The translations under genes and the position numbers were made by a program. This document shows positions 45,849 to 54,714 of a DNA stretch of 64,000 nt, in pieces (position 1 is the stretch's first letter; every line of letters starts with the position of its first letter). The notes under the pieces were generated by a model. The model ran no database searches, was not told the DNA's origin, and saw only the letters and a list, made by a program, of their open reading frames with translations. This DNA comes from Leptospira andrefontaineae (GTDB lineage Bacteria; Spirochaetota; Leptospiria; Leptospirales; Leptospiraceae): assembly GCF_004770105.1 (NCBI RefSeq), contig NZ_RQEY01000015.1, forward strand, positions 1 through 64,000. Reading direction: 5' to 3'.

Positions 45849-46305
45849 GCGAGGCAGCGTCCCTGGACTTCCAATAGGACGAATAATTAATTTCCAATCT
45901 ACTAAATCAAAAAAATAAGATAAAAATAAGTGCAAGCAAAGCAAAAAATTCTTTTGAACCTTAGTTTAGTAAATTTATTTCCGACATACCTCGTTTAAGG
46001 TAGATGTTGGGTTTAATGTAGACATTGGAGCTCCAACAGAATGATTACAGGATTAGTTACTTAAGTGCAAATAACGCATCCGTCAAATTCGAAGTTGGCA
46101 CCAGTGGGTCAGTGATCCTTCTTTCTTATCCGCCGAGACTTGGGCGGATCTTAAATGCGACAGCGATCGCAGCGGAAATCCCGCGTAGCGGATTGAAGCG
46201 GAGAGCGCGATCGCTCGTAAAGCGGACAAAAGAAGTAAAACCGCGTTGACAGGCTGCCTGGGTACGAAAATCTGGGCTCAATCCCTGAATAGGAAGTAGA
46301 GATCC
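45849..46305. promoter_or_regulatory. Intergenic region: rpsT leader and structured GC-rich element
   Basis: About 455 bp between divergent genes. It contains a 12-bp palindrome (TTGGAGCTCCAA, 46025-46036), a stem ATCCGCC/GGCGGAT at 46128-46149, a hairpin AATCCcGC-GTA-GCGGATT at 46177-46194, and two copies of GCGATCGC (46163-46170 and 46207-46214) that can pair as AGCGATCGC/GCGATCGCT, enclosing that hairpin. A 74-codon frame across it has repeat-like composition and is not accepted. Confidence 0.6.
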
Positions 46306-46575
46306 TTGGCGAATATTAAATCTTCAGAAAAAGATATCCGTAGAACGAAACGCAGAAACGCGGCAAATTCTCAAAACAGGAATCGCCTTAGGACCCAAGC
46401 TAAAAAGATCCTAAAAGCGCTTCAAGATGGAGAAAAAGACTCCTTAAAATCTTTGTTCGGACAGTATTCTTCTCTTCTGGACAAAGCTGCGAAAACCAAC
46501 CTGATCCACTCTAAAAATGCAGATCGCAAAAAGAGTCGGATGGCATTGCGTATCAATCAGGCTGCAACCGCATAA
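46306..46575 (+). CDS. rpsT: 30S ribosomal protein S20
   Basis: 89 residues, normal length. ANIKSSEKDIRRTKRRN at the start and the RTQAKKILKAL helix are typical of S20, which binds 16S rRNA helices early in assembly. It starts with TTG; a UUG start is also used by E. coli rpsT, where it aids autoregulation. Divergent from the hypothetical gene to the left, with a structured region between, and followed 16 bp later by tRNA-Val. Confidence 0.95.
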   Translation: MANIKSSEKDIRRTKRRNAANSQNRNRLRTQAKKILKALQDGEKDSLKSLFGQYSSLLDKAAKTNLIHSKNADRKKSRMALRINQAATA

Positions 46576-46591
46576 TAACCGTTTTCATAAC

Positions 46592-46664
<73 letters not shown>

Positions 46665-46701
46665 TGTTCTCATCCCAATTTAAAAAATATTCCCCGGAAT
46701 C

Positions 46702-48093
46702 ATGGCTCTAAATCATCAAAAACCGGTCTTCCAACACCCGGATTTGATGGTTTCTGTGTCCGGAATCCGGGGAATCATTCCTACCGGATTAAGTCCCGAC
46801 GTAATTTTCCATTCACTCATGGCCTTTGGGTCCAGACTCAAAGGTAATACTGTAGTCATCGGAAGAGATTCTCGTCCGAGCGGTGCTTATATAGAAAATA
46901 TTGCGATCGGTATCATGCTCGGAATGGGCAAAAATGTGATCCGTCTGGGGATTGTTCCTACTCCTACAGTTAAGGCAGTGGTGGCTCAGTCAGGAGCTGC
47001 CGGTGGGATCATGATCTCAGCTTCTCATAATCCGGTAATCTGGAATGCATTTAAGTTTATAGGACCCGGTGGTTTTTTTACTAACGCACAAGACTTAGAA
47101 GGTCTCTTAGATCTGGTCCGAAAAGAAGATTATAAACCTTTCCAATTCAAACCGAATACGGATGTGGAAGACGGAACCGACAGGATCCAGGCTCATATCG
47201 ATTCCGTTTTGGCTCGAGTGAATGTATCTGCGATCAAACGTAAAAAATTTACGGTATTTCTGGATGCAGTAAATGGTGGGGGAAGCTTCGTTTTACCCGA
47301 ATTGTTAAGTCGCTTGGGTTGTAAGGTCATTTTACAACATTGTACTCCTGATGGAACGTTTCCTCGTCCGCCTGAGCCTACACCTGATGCGCTCAAACAA
47401 TCTTCTCGTCTGATCAAAAAATCCAAAGCGGATATAGGTTTTGCTTTGGATCCTGATGCGGACAGACTTGTAGTTTTATCTCCTAAAAAAGGGGCAATCT
47501 CTGAAGAATTAACTCTTCCTCTCAGCTTTATGTCCTACCTTACTTCTAATTCGGTCCCGAAGAAGGCATCCATCACTGTGAACCTCTCCACAAGTTTTGT
47601 GAATGATTGGGTCGCGGATACTGTTGGAATTCCGACTTATCGATCTAAGGTGGGAGAAGCAAACGTTGTGGCAGAAATGATACACCGTAAGTCTGTTTTT
47701 GGCGGAGAAGGGAACGGAGGAGTCATCGATCCGGCAATCCCATCTTTCGGGAGAGACTCTCTTTCGGGGGTTGCTCATATACTGAATCTGCTTGCCCTAA
47801 AGGGGGAAGATGCTGAAACTGTGATAGGTAGTCTTCCTGCGGTTCATATGCGCAAGATCGCCTACAAGATCGCGGGGCAGAAGACGGAGCAGATTTATTC
47901 TAAGTTTCGCAGCGCCTTCTCCGAATATAAAGAAGATTCGAGAGACGGTTTACGTTTAGCGAACCAGGACTCTTGGATACATATTCGACCTTCGAATACC
48001 GAGCCGATCCTCCGGTTGATTGGAGAGGCCAGAACCAAAAAGGATCTGGAATCCCTTTTAAATAAAGCCGGAAAGATCATGGAGAATTCATAA
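46702..48093 (+). CDS. glmM: Phosphoglucosamine mutase
   Basis: 463 residues, a little above the usual 445. It converts GlcN-6-phosphate to GlcN-1-phosphate. The active-site phosphoserine is Ser108 in SASHNP, the metal loop is DPDADR, sugar-binding is seen in GGEGNGG, and the phosphate-binding end is RPSNTEPILR. It is followed 3 bp later by glmS, giving the glucosamine pathway genes in one operon. Confidence 0.93.
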   Translation: MALNHQKPVFQHPDLMVSVSGIRGIIPTGLSPDVIFHSLMAFGSRLKGNTVVIGRDSRPSGAYIENIAIGIMLGMGKNVIRLGIVPTPTVKAVVAQSGAAGGIMISASHNPVIWNAFKFIGPGGFFTNAQDLEGLLDLVRKEDYKPFQFKPNTDVEDGTDRIQAHIDSVLARVNVSAIKRKKFTVFLDAVNGGGSFVLPELLSRLGCKVILQHCTPDGTFPRPPEPTPDALKQSSRLIKKSKADIGFALDPDADRLVVLSPKKGAISEELTLPLSFMSYLTSNSVPKKASITVNLSTSFVNDWVADTVGIPTYRSKVGEANVVAEMIHRKSVFGGEGNGGVIDPAIPSFGRDSLSGVAHILNLLALKGEDAETVIGSLPAVHMRKIAYKIAGQKTEQIYSKFRSAFSEYKEDSRDGLRLANQDSWIHIRPSNTEPILRLIGEARTKKDLESLLNKAGKIMENS

Positions 48094-48096
48094 TAT

Positions 48097-49929
48097 ATGT
48101 GTGGAATCGTAGGATACGCTGGCGATAAGAACGTAGAATCTGTACTCATAGTAGGTCTCATCGGTTTGGAGTATCGTGGATACGATTCAGCCGGGATCGC
48201 GGTCCTGGACAGAGGGGAGATCCAAGTCCGTAAACAGAAAGGGAAAATTAAGGATTTGGAGAATTACCTAAAGGAACATCCGATCCGAGGTAATGTCGGA
48301 ATTGGTCATACTCGTTGGGCAACCCATGGTGAACCAAACCAAATCAACGCTCACCCTCATACTGATTCCAAATCTACCGTAGCAGTAGTACATAACGGAA
48401 TTATAGAAAATTATTCCGAACTCAGACAAGAACTCAAACAAAAAGGTTTCGTATTCCATAGTATGACGGATACCGAAGTTCTTCCCAATCTTTTGGCGGA
48501 GAGTAGAAAAAGAGGGAAATCCAATAAGGAAGCTTTTTTAGAATTATTTGATAGAGTTCATGGAAAATGGGCCGTTGCAGTCGTATTCGACAACGAACCG
48601 GACAGAGTGTATTTTGCTCAAGACGGAGCACCTTTACTTTTAGGAAGAGGAAAAGAAGAATACTATCTTGCTTCTGATATTTCTCCTCTGACTAGGAACT
48701 GTAGAGAAGTTTATTATATCAACTCCAAAGAATGGGGATACTTTACAAAAACCGAATGTAAGATCTTCGGATTTGACGGTTCCGAGAAAGAATTCGAATT
48801 CAAAACTCAGGATATCAAATTCGAGGATGTAGACAAAGGCGGTTATCCTCATTTTATGATCAAGGAGATCCACGAACAACCTGGGATCTTCCGTAGGATC
48901 ATACAATCTCGTATTTCTGAGAGCGGTGAGATCGAATTCCCTGAAAGTACAATTTCCAGAGAGATGATGTCCAAGGTAAACCGTATCATCATCCAAGCGG
49001 CAGGAACCAGCTATTATGCCGGAATGCTCGGAAAACATTATCTGGAAAATTTTGCAAAGATCCAAACTGATACCGAAACTTCTTCTGAGTTTCGTTATAG
49101 AAACCCTGTGGTCGAAGGTGATACTTTGATCGTGGGAATTTCACAGTCCGGGGAAACTGCGGATACTCTTGCTTCTCTTTTAGAAGCTAAAGCAAAGTTT
49201 ATCAAGGTTCTTTCCTTGGTGAATAATGTGAATTCCACAATCGCGAGAGAATCGGATTCATTCATCAGAACGGATGCCGGTCCTGAGATCGGGGTCGCGA
49301 GTACAAAGGCATTCACTGCACAGGTAATTAACCTTCTTCTTTTTTCATTATATGTAGCCCGTTTGAAATGGATTGTTTCCGACGAAGAACTAAAGACACT
49401 TTTAGAAGAGATCAGACTTCTTCCAGGCAAGATGGAGAGAATTTTGGCTCAGGCACATATCTTAGAAAACTGGGCCGCAGATTTTACTAAGACCAAAGAT
49501 TTTGTATTTTTAGGTAGGACCTACAACCATCCAGTCGCGTTAGAAGGTGCCTTGAAATTAAAAGAGGTCTCTTATATCCACGCTTCCGGTTATGCGGGTG
49601 GGGAATTCAAACATGGACCGATCGCACTCATTACGAATGAAGTGCCGGTGGTATGTATCGCGACCAAATCCGAAATTTATAGCAAAATGCTTTCCAATAT
49701 CCAGGAAATCAAAGCAAGAAACGGGATCATGATCTCCATTGTAACCGAAGGAGATAAAGAGGCAAAAGAGCTTTCGGACTACTGTTTTGAAGTTCCGGAC
49801 TGTCCGGAAATTTTAAGTCCGATACTGAATGTTCTTCCTCTCCAACTTCTGGCCTATTATTCTGCCGTGGCTAGGGGTTGTCCTCCGGACCAACCTAGAA
49901 ACCTAGCAAAGTCCGTCACAGTGGAGTAG
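48097..49929 (+). CDS. glmS: Glutamine-fructose-6-phosphate aminotransferase (isomerising)
   Basis: 610 residues, full length. Cys2 (MCGIVGYAGD) is the glutaminase nucleophile; RGYDSAGIA, GHTRWATHG and HNGIIENY follow. Two SIS sugar-isomerase domains carry SQSGETADT, ASTKAFTAQV and HGPIALI, ending AKSVTVE. It makes GlcN-6-phosphate for cell wall and LPS. The stop overlaps a GTG start of the next gene by 1 base (TAGTG). Confidence 0.97.
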   Translation: MCGIVGYAGDKNVESVLIVGLIGLEYRGYDSAGIAVLDRGEIQVRKQKGKIKDLENYLKEHPIRGNVGIGHTRWATHGEPNQINAHPHTDSKSTVAVVHNGIIENYSELRQELKQKGFVFHSMTDTEVLPNLLAESRKRGKSNKEAFLELFDRVHGKWAVAVVFDNEPDRVYFAQDGAPLLLGRGKEEYYLASDISPLTRNCREVYYINSKEWGYFTKTECKIFGFDGSEKEFEFKTQDIKFEDVDKGGYPHFMIKEIHEQPGIFRRIIQSRISESGEIEFPESTISREMMSKVNRIIIQAAGTSYYAGMLGKHYLENFAKIQTDTETSSEFRYRNPVVEGDTLIVGISQSGETADTLASLLEAKAKFIKVLSLVNNVNSTIARESDSFIRTDAGPEIGVASTKAFTAQVINLLLFSLYVARLKWIVSDEELKTLLEEIRLLPGKMERILAQAHILENWAADFTKTKDFVFLGRTYNHPVALEGALKLKEVSYIHASGYAGGEFKHGPIALITNEVPVVCIATKSEIYSKMLSNIQEIKARNGIMISIVTEGDKEAKELSDYCFEVPDCPEILSPILNVLPLQLLAYYSAVARGCPPDQPRNLAKSVTVE

Positions 49930-50978
49930 TGAGCGTGGGCAGAATTCAGAGAATTTGGATCGATGAGAGGGAAACGCCTCCCGGTTTGGGAGCCTTAACC
50001 AGAATTCGATCTTTCTCTGAGATTCGAGACGGGGTTTTGACTCCTCTCCAACGTTTAAAAGAACAGTATCCTGATTCTAAGATATTCTACTCAAATTCCA
50101 ATTCTGCATTCGAGAAAACATTCTTCGAAAGAAATCCAAAGATCTCCGAGTATGATGGCAAGGATGTAGATCTAATCATCCGCCCTGAGGAATTTCTACC
50201 TTGGAAATCCTTAGAGTCCGTCGGCAAAAATATAGACCAGGACTTGGAAAATCATAAGGATCTGCGCAAATGGGCCCGCAAACTCAAGGTGAAGTCGGGT
50301 GATTTCCAAGTAGTTGGAAAATCCAAACACGTTCATATACATCCTTCCGCTAAAATTTATCCAGGTGTGGTAATAGACGTAACCTCAGGACCTGTGATCA
50401 TAGACAAAGATGCAAAGGTAACTTCTTTCAGCTTTTTAGAAGGTCCCTTGTACATAGGCCAGGGCACTCATGTGGATAATGCTCGGATCACCGGAAACAC
50501 TTCCATAGGGAATGTGTGCAGAATAGGCGGAGAAGTCGGGGACAGCATTATATTAGATTTTACGAATAAACATCACGAAGGATTCTTAGGACATTCCGTG
50601 GTGGGAAGTTGGGTCAATCTAGGAGCACTATCCACTACCTCCGATCTAAAGAATAATTACGGCGTAGTCAAGATCAGAGAAGAACATACCGAGATCACAA
50701 CTGGTTCCATCAAATTCGGTTCTATCATTGGAGATTTTTCCAAGATAGGCATCGGAGTGATGTTGAATACTGGAACAGTGATAGACTTTGGATGTAATGT
50801 TGTTTCTTCCAAGGCGAGCGGATATCTTCCTCCATTCGTATGGGCGGATGGACAACCTTATATCTTAGATCTATTTCTTCGTGATTCTCGCAAGATCATG
50901 GCAAGAAGGAACAGAGAACTTTCTCATTCCGAATCGGAACTTATTAGAATTTTATACGAAACCAAGGTCCGGAAATAA
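49929..50978 (+). CDS. GlmU-like acetyltransferase: degenerate nucleotidyltransferase plus left-handed beta-helix
   Basis: 349 residues from a GTG overlapping the glmS stop. The first 100 residues look like a remnant nucleotidyltransferase domain (WIDERETPPGLGALTRIRS, DLIIRPEEFLPW) with no LAAGxGTRM loop. Residues about 130-320 are a left-handed beta-helix with hexapeptide repeats (HIHPSAKIYPGVVID, YIGQGTHVDNARITGNTSIG, in part), ending SSKASGYLPPFVW. Such proteins occur in Bacteroidetes and spirochaetes next to glmS or glmM and probably supply the GlcN-1-P acetylation that the short GlmU at 13906 lacks. Confidence 0.85.
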   Translation: MSVGRIQRIWIDERETPPGLGALTRIRSFSEIRDGVLTPLQRLKEQYPDSKIFYSNSNSAFEKTFFERNPKISEYDGKDVDLIIRPEEFLPWKSLESVGKNIDQDLENHKDLRKWARKLKVKSGDFQVVGKSKHVHIHPSAKIYPGVVIDVTSGPVIIDKDAKVTSFSFLEGPLYIGQGTHVDNARITGNTSIGNVCRIGGEVGDSIILDFTNKHHEGFLGHSVVGSWVNLGALSTTSDLKNNYGVVKIREEHTEITTGSIKFGSIIGDFSKIGIGVMLNTGTVIDFGCNVVSSKASGYLPPFVWADGQPYILDLFLRDSRKIMARRNRELSHSESELIRILYETKVRK

Positions 50979-50996
50979 AAAAGGACCGGAGGCTCC

Positions 50997-52604
50997 ATGG
51001 AAGTTTTGGAATCGCGTATTAGTACGTCTTCCCCTGAATATAAAGAGAATTTCAAAGACCTTTCAGAAAAGGTCGCGGATTTACGTAAACTTCTCCAAAA
51101 AGCCGGACAAGGCGGAGGAGAAAAATCCATCCAGAAACATAAGAGCAGAGGAAAGCTCACTGCAAGAGAAAGGATACAAGGTCTGATAGATCCAAACACT
51201 CCTTTCTTAGAATTCTCAGCCTTAGCAGGGGAGAAGGTTTATGCGGACGATGTTCCTTCTGCAGGTATCGTAACTGGGATCGGTAAAATTTCAGGAACTC
51301 CTTGTGTAATCGTTGCAAATGATGCCACAGTAAAGGGTGGAACTTATTATCCACTCACTGTTAAAAAGCATATCCGTGCACAAGAGATTGCATTAGAGAA
51401 TCGTCTTCCTTGTGTTTATCTCGTGGATTCGGGTGGAGCCTTCCTGCCTATGCAGGATGATGTATTCCCTGATAAATGGCATTTTGGTAGGATCTTTTAT
51501 AACCAAGCAAATCTTTCCAGATTGGGGATTCCTCAGATCTCCGTCGTAATGGGAAGTTGTACTGCCGGCGGTGCATATATTCCTGCGATGTCGGACGAAT
51601 CCGTGATTGTAAAAGGAAACGGTACCATCTTTTTAGGTGGACCTCCTCTAGTAAAAGCCGCAACCGGAGAGATCGTTACTCCGGAAGAATTGGGCGGAGC
51701 TGATGTCCATTGTAGGATCTCAGGAGTGACTGATCATTATGCGGAGAATGATCCACATGCACTCGAGATCGCTAGACATATTGTTTCTAGTCTGGGAGCA
51801 AGAGCTAAAAAATTAGAAGAGCAGATCTCTTACGAAGAACCTCTTTATCCTTCCGAAGAAATTTACGGGATCATCCAAAAAGATATCCGTAAACCTTACG
51901 ATGTGAGAGAAGTGATCGCAAGAGTTGTAGATGGTTCCAGATTCCAAGAATTCAAAAAATATTATGGAACTACCATAGTCACCGGCTTTGCAAATATTTA
52001 CGGCAAGACAGTAGGTATCATTGCAAATAATGGAGTTTTATTCTCCGAAAGTTCCTTGAAAGCGGCTCATTTCATCCAGCTTTGCAACCAAAGAGAGATC
52101 CCTTTACTCTTCCTACAAAACATCACAGGTTTTATGGTAGGGAAGAAGTATGAGAATTCAGGTATCGCAAAAGACGGTGCCAAAATGGTAAATGCTGTCT
52201 CCACTTCTGTAGTTCCAAAATACACTGTTGTGATCGGCGGTTCTTACGGAGCGGGAAATTATGGAATGTGTGGCCGTGCATTTGGACCTAGATTCCTTTG
52301 GATGTGGCCAAACGCTAGAATTTCCGTGATGGGGGGAGAGCAAGCAGCAAATGTTCTACTCACAGTGAAGCAGGAACAATTGGAGAAGGAAGGAAAATCG
52401 CTCTCCGACGCCGAACAAGCTGAATTCAAGAGGCCTATATTAGAAGATTATGATAATCGTTCTTCTTGTATCTATTCTACTGCAAGACTTTGGGATGATG
52501 GCGTCCTGGATCCTGCTCGTACAAGAGAAGCTTTAGGTTTGGCATTGTATTCCGACCTTTCTCCTAAGGGTATAGAGCCTTCTTATGCAATCTTCCGGAT
52601 GTGA
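50997..52604 (+). CDS. Acyl-CoA carboxylase carboxyltransferase (methylcrotonyl-CoA type) beta subunit
   Basis: 535 residues, as in methylcrotonyl-CoA carboxylase beta. Crotonase-like halves carry [27 protein letters not shown] (in part), [26 protein letters not shown] (in part), [11 protein letters not shown] and [17 protein letters not shown], the latter typical of the methylcrotonyl or geranyl type, then [15 protein letters not shown]. It transfers CO2 from carboxybiotin to the acyl-CoA in leucine or branched-chain degradation. The biotin subunit is not in this window. The substrate is inferred. Confidence 0.88.
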   Translation: MEVLESRISTSSPEYKENFKDLSEKVADLRKLLQKAGQGGGEKSIQKHKSRGKLTARERIQGLIDPNTPFLEFSALAGEKVYADDVPSAGIVTGIGKISGTPCVIVANDATVKGGTYYPLTVKKHIRAQEIALENRLPCVYLVDSGGAFLPMQDDVFPDKWHFGRIFYNQANLSRLGIPQISVVMGSCTAGGAYIPAMSDESVIVKGNGTIFLGGPPLVKAATGEIVTPEELGGADVHCRISGVTDHYAENDPHALEIARHIVSSLGARAKKLEEQISYEEPLYPSEEIYGIIQKDIRKPYDVREVIARVVDGSRFQEFKKYYGTTIVTGFANIYGKTVGIIANNGVLFSESSLKAAHFIQLCNQREIPLLFLQNITGFMVGKKYENSGIAKDGAKMVNAVSTSVVPKYTVVIGGSYGAGNYGMCGRAFGPRFLWMWPNARISVMGGEQAANVLLTVKQEQLEKEGKSLSDAEQAEFKRPILEDYDNRSSCIYSTARLWDDGVLDPARTREALGLALYSDLSPKGIEPSYAIFRM

Positions 52605-52854
52605 TTTTTCCTCCGAAAGAATGATACCTAAGTATAGATTTTACTTCTAAAATTTTGTTTTTCTGGCAGATCCCAAAAATCTGCCTAATAAGTACGCAAA
52701 CTGCTAGCCTGAACCTGGGGATTTTCTCCCTAAACTAGGGAAAAATCTGCCTCAGGCTAAAACTTGGACCCTTTTTCCTAGAGAAAACCTCGTTTCAGGC
52801 CTCTAGGATTCCTATTCCGTTTTTTTAATCTTTTTTTGGACTAATTTTAAACTC
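52605..52854. promoter_or_regulatory. Region with dyads upstream of the amtB sigma-54 promoter
   Basis: Three inverted repeats: GGCAGAT/ATCTGCC at 52665-52685; AGCCTGA/TCAGGCT at 52706-52758; and, inside the latter, CCCTA/TAGGG at 52728-52740 extended by T/A pairing. The 12-mer AAAAATCTGCCT occurs twice (52675-52686 and 52741-52752). They lie 100-190 bp upstream of a sigma-54 promoter, where activators usually bind. No T-rich terminator follows. Confidence 0.55.
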
Positions 52855-52870
52855 AGGTACTCTTCTTGCA
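52855..52870 (+). promoter_or_regulatory. Sigma-54 promoter of amtB-glnK
   Basis: AGGTAC, 5 bases (TCTTC), TTGCA fits the sigma-54 consensus TGGCAC-N5-TTGCA in spacing (GG-N10-GC) and in the -12 box; the -24 box differs at T to A and C to T. The position is about 42 bp upstream of the chosen start codon. Nitrogen genes are classic sigma-54 targets. Confidence 0.72.
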
Positions 52871-52911
52871 TTATTTGGATTAAACATATTTTCGAGATGA
52901 GATTTGAGAAA

Positions 52912-54210
52912 ATGAAAATTGCCCAAAAACTTATCGCGCTCTTGATCTTAATCGCTCCAGTACTGATCTGGGGTCAAGACGCTACACCAGCACCGGCCGC
53001 ACCTGCTGCTCCCACTTTGGATAAAGGGGATACCGCATGGATGATCGTGGCTTCCACTTTCGTGTTCTTCATGATCCCAGGACTCGCGCTGTTCTACGGC
53101 GGTATCGTAAGATCTAAGAACGTTCTTTCTACAATGATGCACAGCTTTGTTGCGATTCTTGTCCTCACAATCCAGTGGACATTATTTGGATACAGCTTAG
53201 CATTTTCCGGCGATAGTCCGTTTTTCGGCGATTTTCAACTCTTCCTGTTGAATGGTATTACCGACGAAACATTGGAAGGAACGATCCCGAAATACATTCA
53301 CTTCCTATTCCAAGGAATGTTCGCGTTAATCACTCCGGCTCTGATTTCCGGTGCGATCGCAGAAAGGGTGAAACTTTCCGGTTATATCGTATTCATTCTA
53401 GCATGGTCTACCTTGGTTTATGATCCAGTCGCACACTGGGTATGGTCTGCAAACGGTTGGCTATTCAAAAAGACCGCTCTGGATTTCGCAGGTGGAACAG
53501 TGGTTCACTTGATCTCCGGTATCGCAGGTTTGGCTGCAGCAATCGTATTAGGAAAACGTAAGGGAGAAGGTCCTGCACTGATCGCTCCGAACAATTTGAC
53601 CTACACCCTTATCGGTGCGGGATTCCTATGGTTCGGATGGTTCGGATTTAACGCAGGTTCCGGTCTTGCCACTAATGGTCAGGCTGCAAGAGCTTTCGTT
53701 GTGACTTTAATCGCTCCTGCAACAGCAGGTGCCGTTTGGTTATTGATCGAATATCTTCACACTAAAAAAGCTACAGCTCTCGGGGCAGCTTCCGGGATCG
53801 TTGCAGGTCTGGTTGTGATCACTCCTGCTGCAGGTTTTGTGGACGCTACCGGCGCATTGATAATGGGAGTAATTGTATCTCCTGTTTGTTACGGTGCTAT
53901 CCTACTAAAAGGTAAACTTGGATATGATGACTCTTTGGATGCATTCGGAATTCACGGCGTAGGTGGAGCTATCGGTGCGATCCTTACAGGTGTATTTGCA
54001 CTTGCGCAATATATTCCTGAAGGAGTTACTCGCGGAGACCAAATTATCGTTCAGGTTATCAGCGTTGTGGCAACCGGCGCTTATTCTATCGTAGTATCCT
54101 TGATCTTAGTGTTTATTATCGACAAAACGATCGGATTCAGGATTTCCGAAGAGAAAGAGATTGCTGGACTCGATTCCGAGATTCACGGAGAAAAAGGTTA
54201 TATTATATAA
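52912..54210 (+). CDS. amtB: Ammonium transporter
   Basis: 432 residues from the ATG at 52912, preferred over an ATG 15 bp upstream because of the spacing to GAGA and a normal signal peptide (MKIAQKLIALLILIAPVLIWGQ, in part). An Ala/Pro-rich linker follows, then eleven helices with DTAWMIVASTFVFFMIPGLALFYGG (in part), ISGAIAERVKLSGYI, GTVVHLISG (first pore His) and HGVGGAIGA (second pore His). It conducts ammonia. The glnK gene follows 35 bp later, as in most bacteria. Confidence 0.95.
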   Translation: MKIAQKLIALLILIAPVLIWGQDATPAPAAPAAPTLDKGDTAWMIVASTFVFFMIPGLALFYGGIVRSKNVLSTMMHSFVAILVLTIQWTLFGYSLAFSGDSPFFGDFQLFLLNGITDETLEGTIPKYIHFLFQGMFALITPALISGAIAERVKLSGYIVFILAWSTLVYDPVAHWVWSANGWLFKKTALDFAGGTVVHLISGIAGLAAAIVLGKRKGEGPALIAPNNLTYTLIGAGFLWFGWFGFNAGSGLATNGQAARAFVVTLIAPATAGAVWLLIEYLHTKKATALGAASGIVAGLVVITPAAGFVDATGALIMGVIVSPVCYGAILLKGKLGYDDSLDAFGIHGVGGAIGAILTGVFALAQYIPEGVTRGDQIIVQVISVVATGAYSIVVSLILVFIIDKTIGFRISEEKEIAGLDSEIHGEKGYII

Positions 54211-54216
54211 CCTTTT
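54192..54216. repeat. Perfect inverted repeat over the amtB stop
   Basis: Twelve bases, AAAAGGTTATAT, are mirrored perfectly around one T. The repeat spans the amtB stop codon and ends 30 bp before glnK. In RNA it would form an AU-rich hairpin with a T-run, so it could be a weak terminator, attenuator or processing site that adjusts glnK relative to amtB. Confidence 0.7.
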
Positions 54217-54245
54217 GAATTTATACATTAAGTAAAGGAGAGCAT

Positions 54246-54590
54246 ATGAAATTAATCGTAGCAATTATCCAGCCCCATAAACTGGAAGAGGTTAAAGCGG
54301 AGCTTACTAAGAATGAAATTTATAGACTTACCGTAAGCGACGTGCAAGGCTACGGGCAGCAAAAAGGTAAGACTGAAGTATTTCGTGGACATGAATACCA
54401 AGTAAACCTTCTGAGAAAAGTAAGATTGGAGATCGCGGTAAACGATGAGTTCGTAAAACCTACCGTTGATGCGATCTTGAAAGCTGCCAAAACCGGCGAC
54501 GGAAAGATCGGAGACGGAAAAATTTTAATTCTTCCTCTCGAAGACGTGATCCGTATTCGCACCGGAGAAAGAGGAAGCTCAGCGATTTAA
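54246..54590 (+). CDS. glnK: Nitrogen regulatory protein P-II
   Basis: 114 residues. Tyr51, the uridylylation site of the T-loop, is conserved (FRGHEY), and the C-terminal RIRTGERGSSAI is typical. The B-loop region reads TGDGKIGDGKI, with a tandem GDGKI that is two residues longer than E. coli PII. PII binds ATP, ADP and 2-oxoglutarate and plugs AmtB when nitrogen is plentiful. AGGAG lies upstream of the ATG. A terminator follows at 54622. Confidence 0.95.
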   Translation: MKLIVAIIQPHKLEEVKAELTKNEIYRLTVSDVQGYGQQKGKTEVFRGHEYQVNLLRKVRLEIAVNDEFVKPTVDAILKAAKTGDGKIGDGKILILPLEDVIRIRTGERGSSAI

Positions 54591-54621
54591 TTCTTCCCCA
54601 ATACGAGTCGAAACTAGCTTC

Positions 54622-54648
54622 GGGGTCGGTATTACCGGCCCCATTTTT
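54622..54648 (+). terminator. Terminator of amtB-glnK
   Basis: GGGGTCGGT pairs with ACCGGCCCC (one T-G wobble) over a 3-base loop, then ATTTTT. It begins 32 bp after the glnK stop. Confidence 0.88.
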
Positions 54649-54714
54649 ATGTACGAGCTATATATCGTATGTTTTTTGTTAGACGATTAGATTCTAAAAG
54701 TGTATATCTAATCA

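Noticed and set aside
46025..46249. 74-codon plus-strand frame before rpsT.
   Set aside because: It runs through the palindromes and GC-rich repeats; the C-terminal part is Arg-rich from repeat DNA, and there is no supporting homology.
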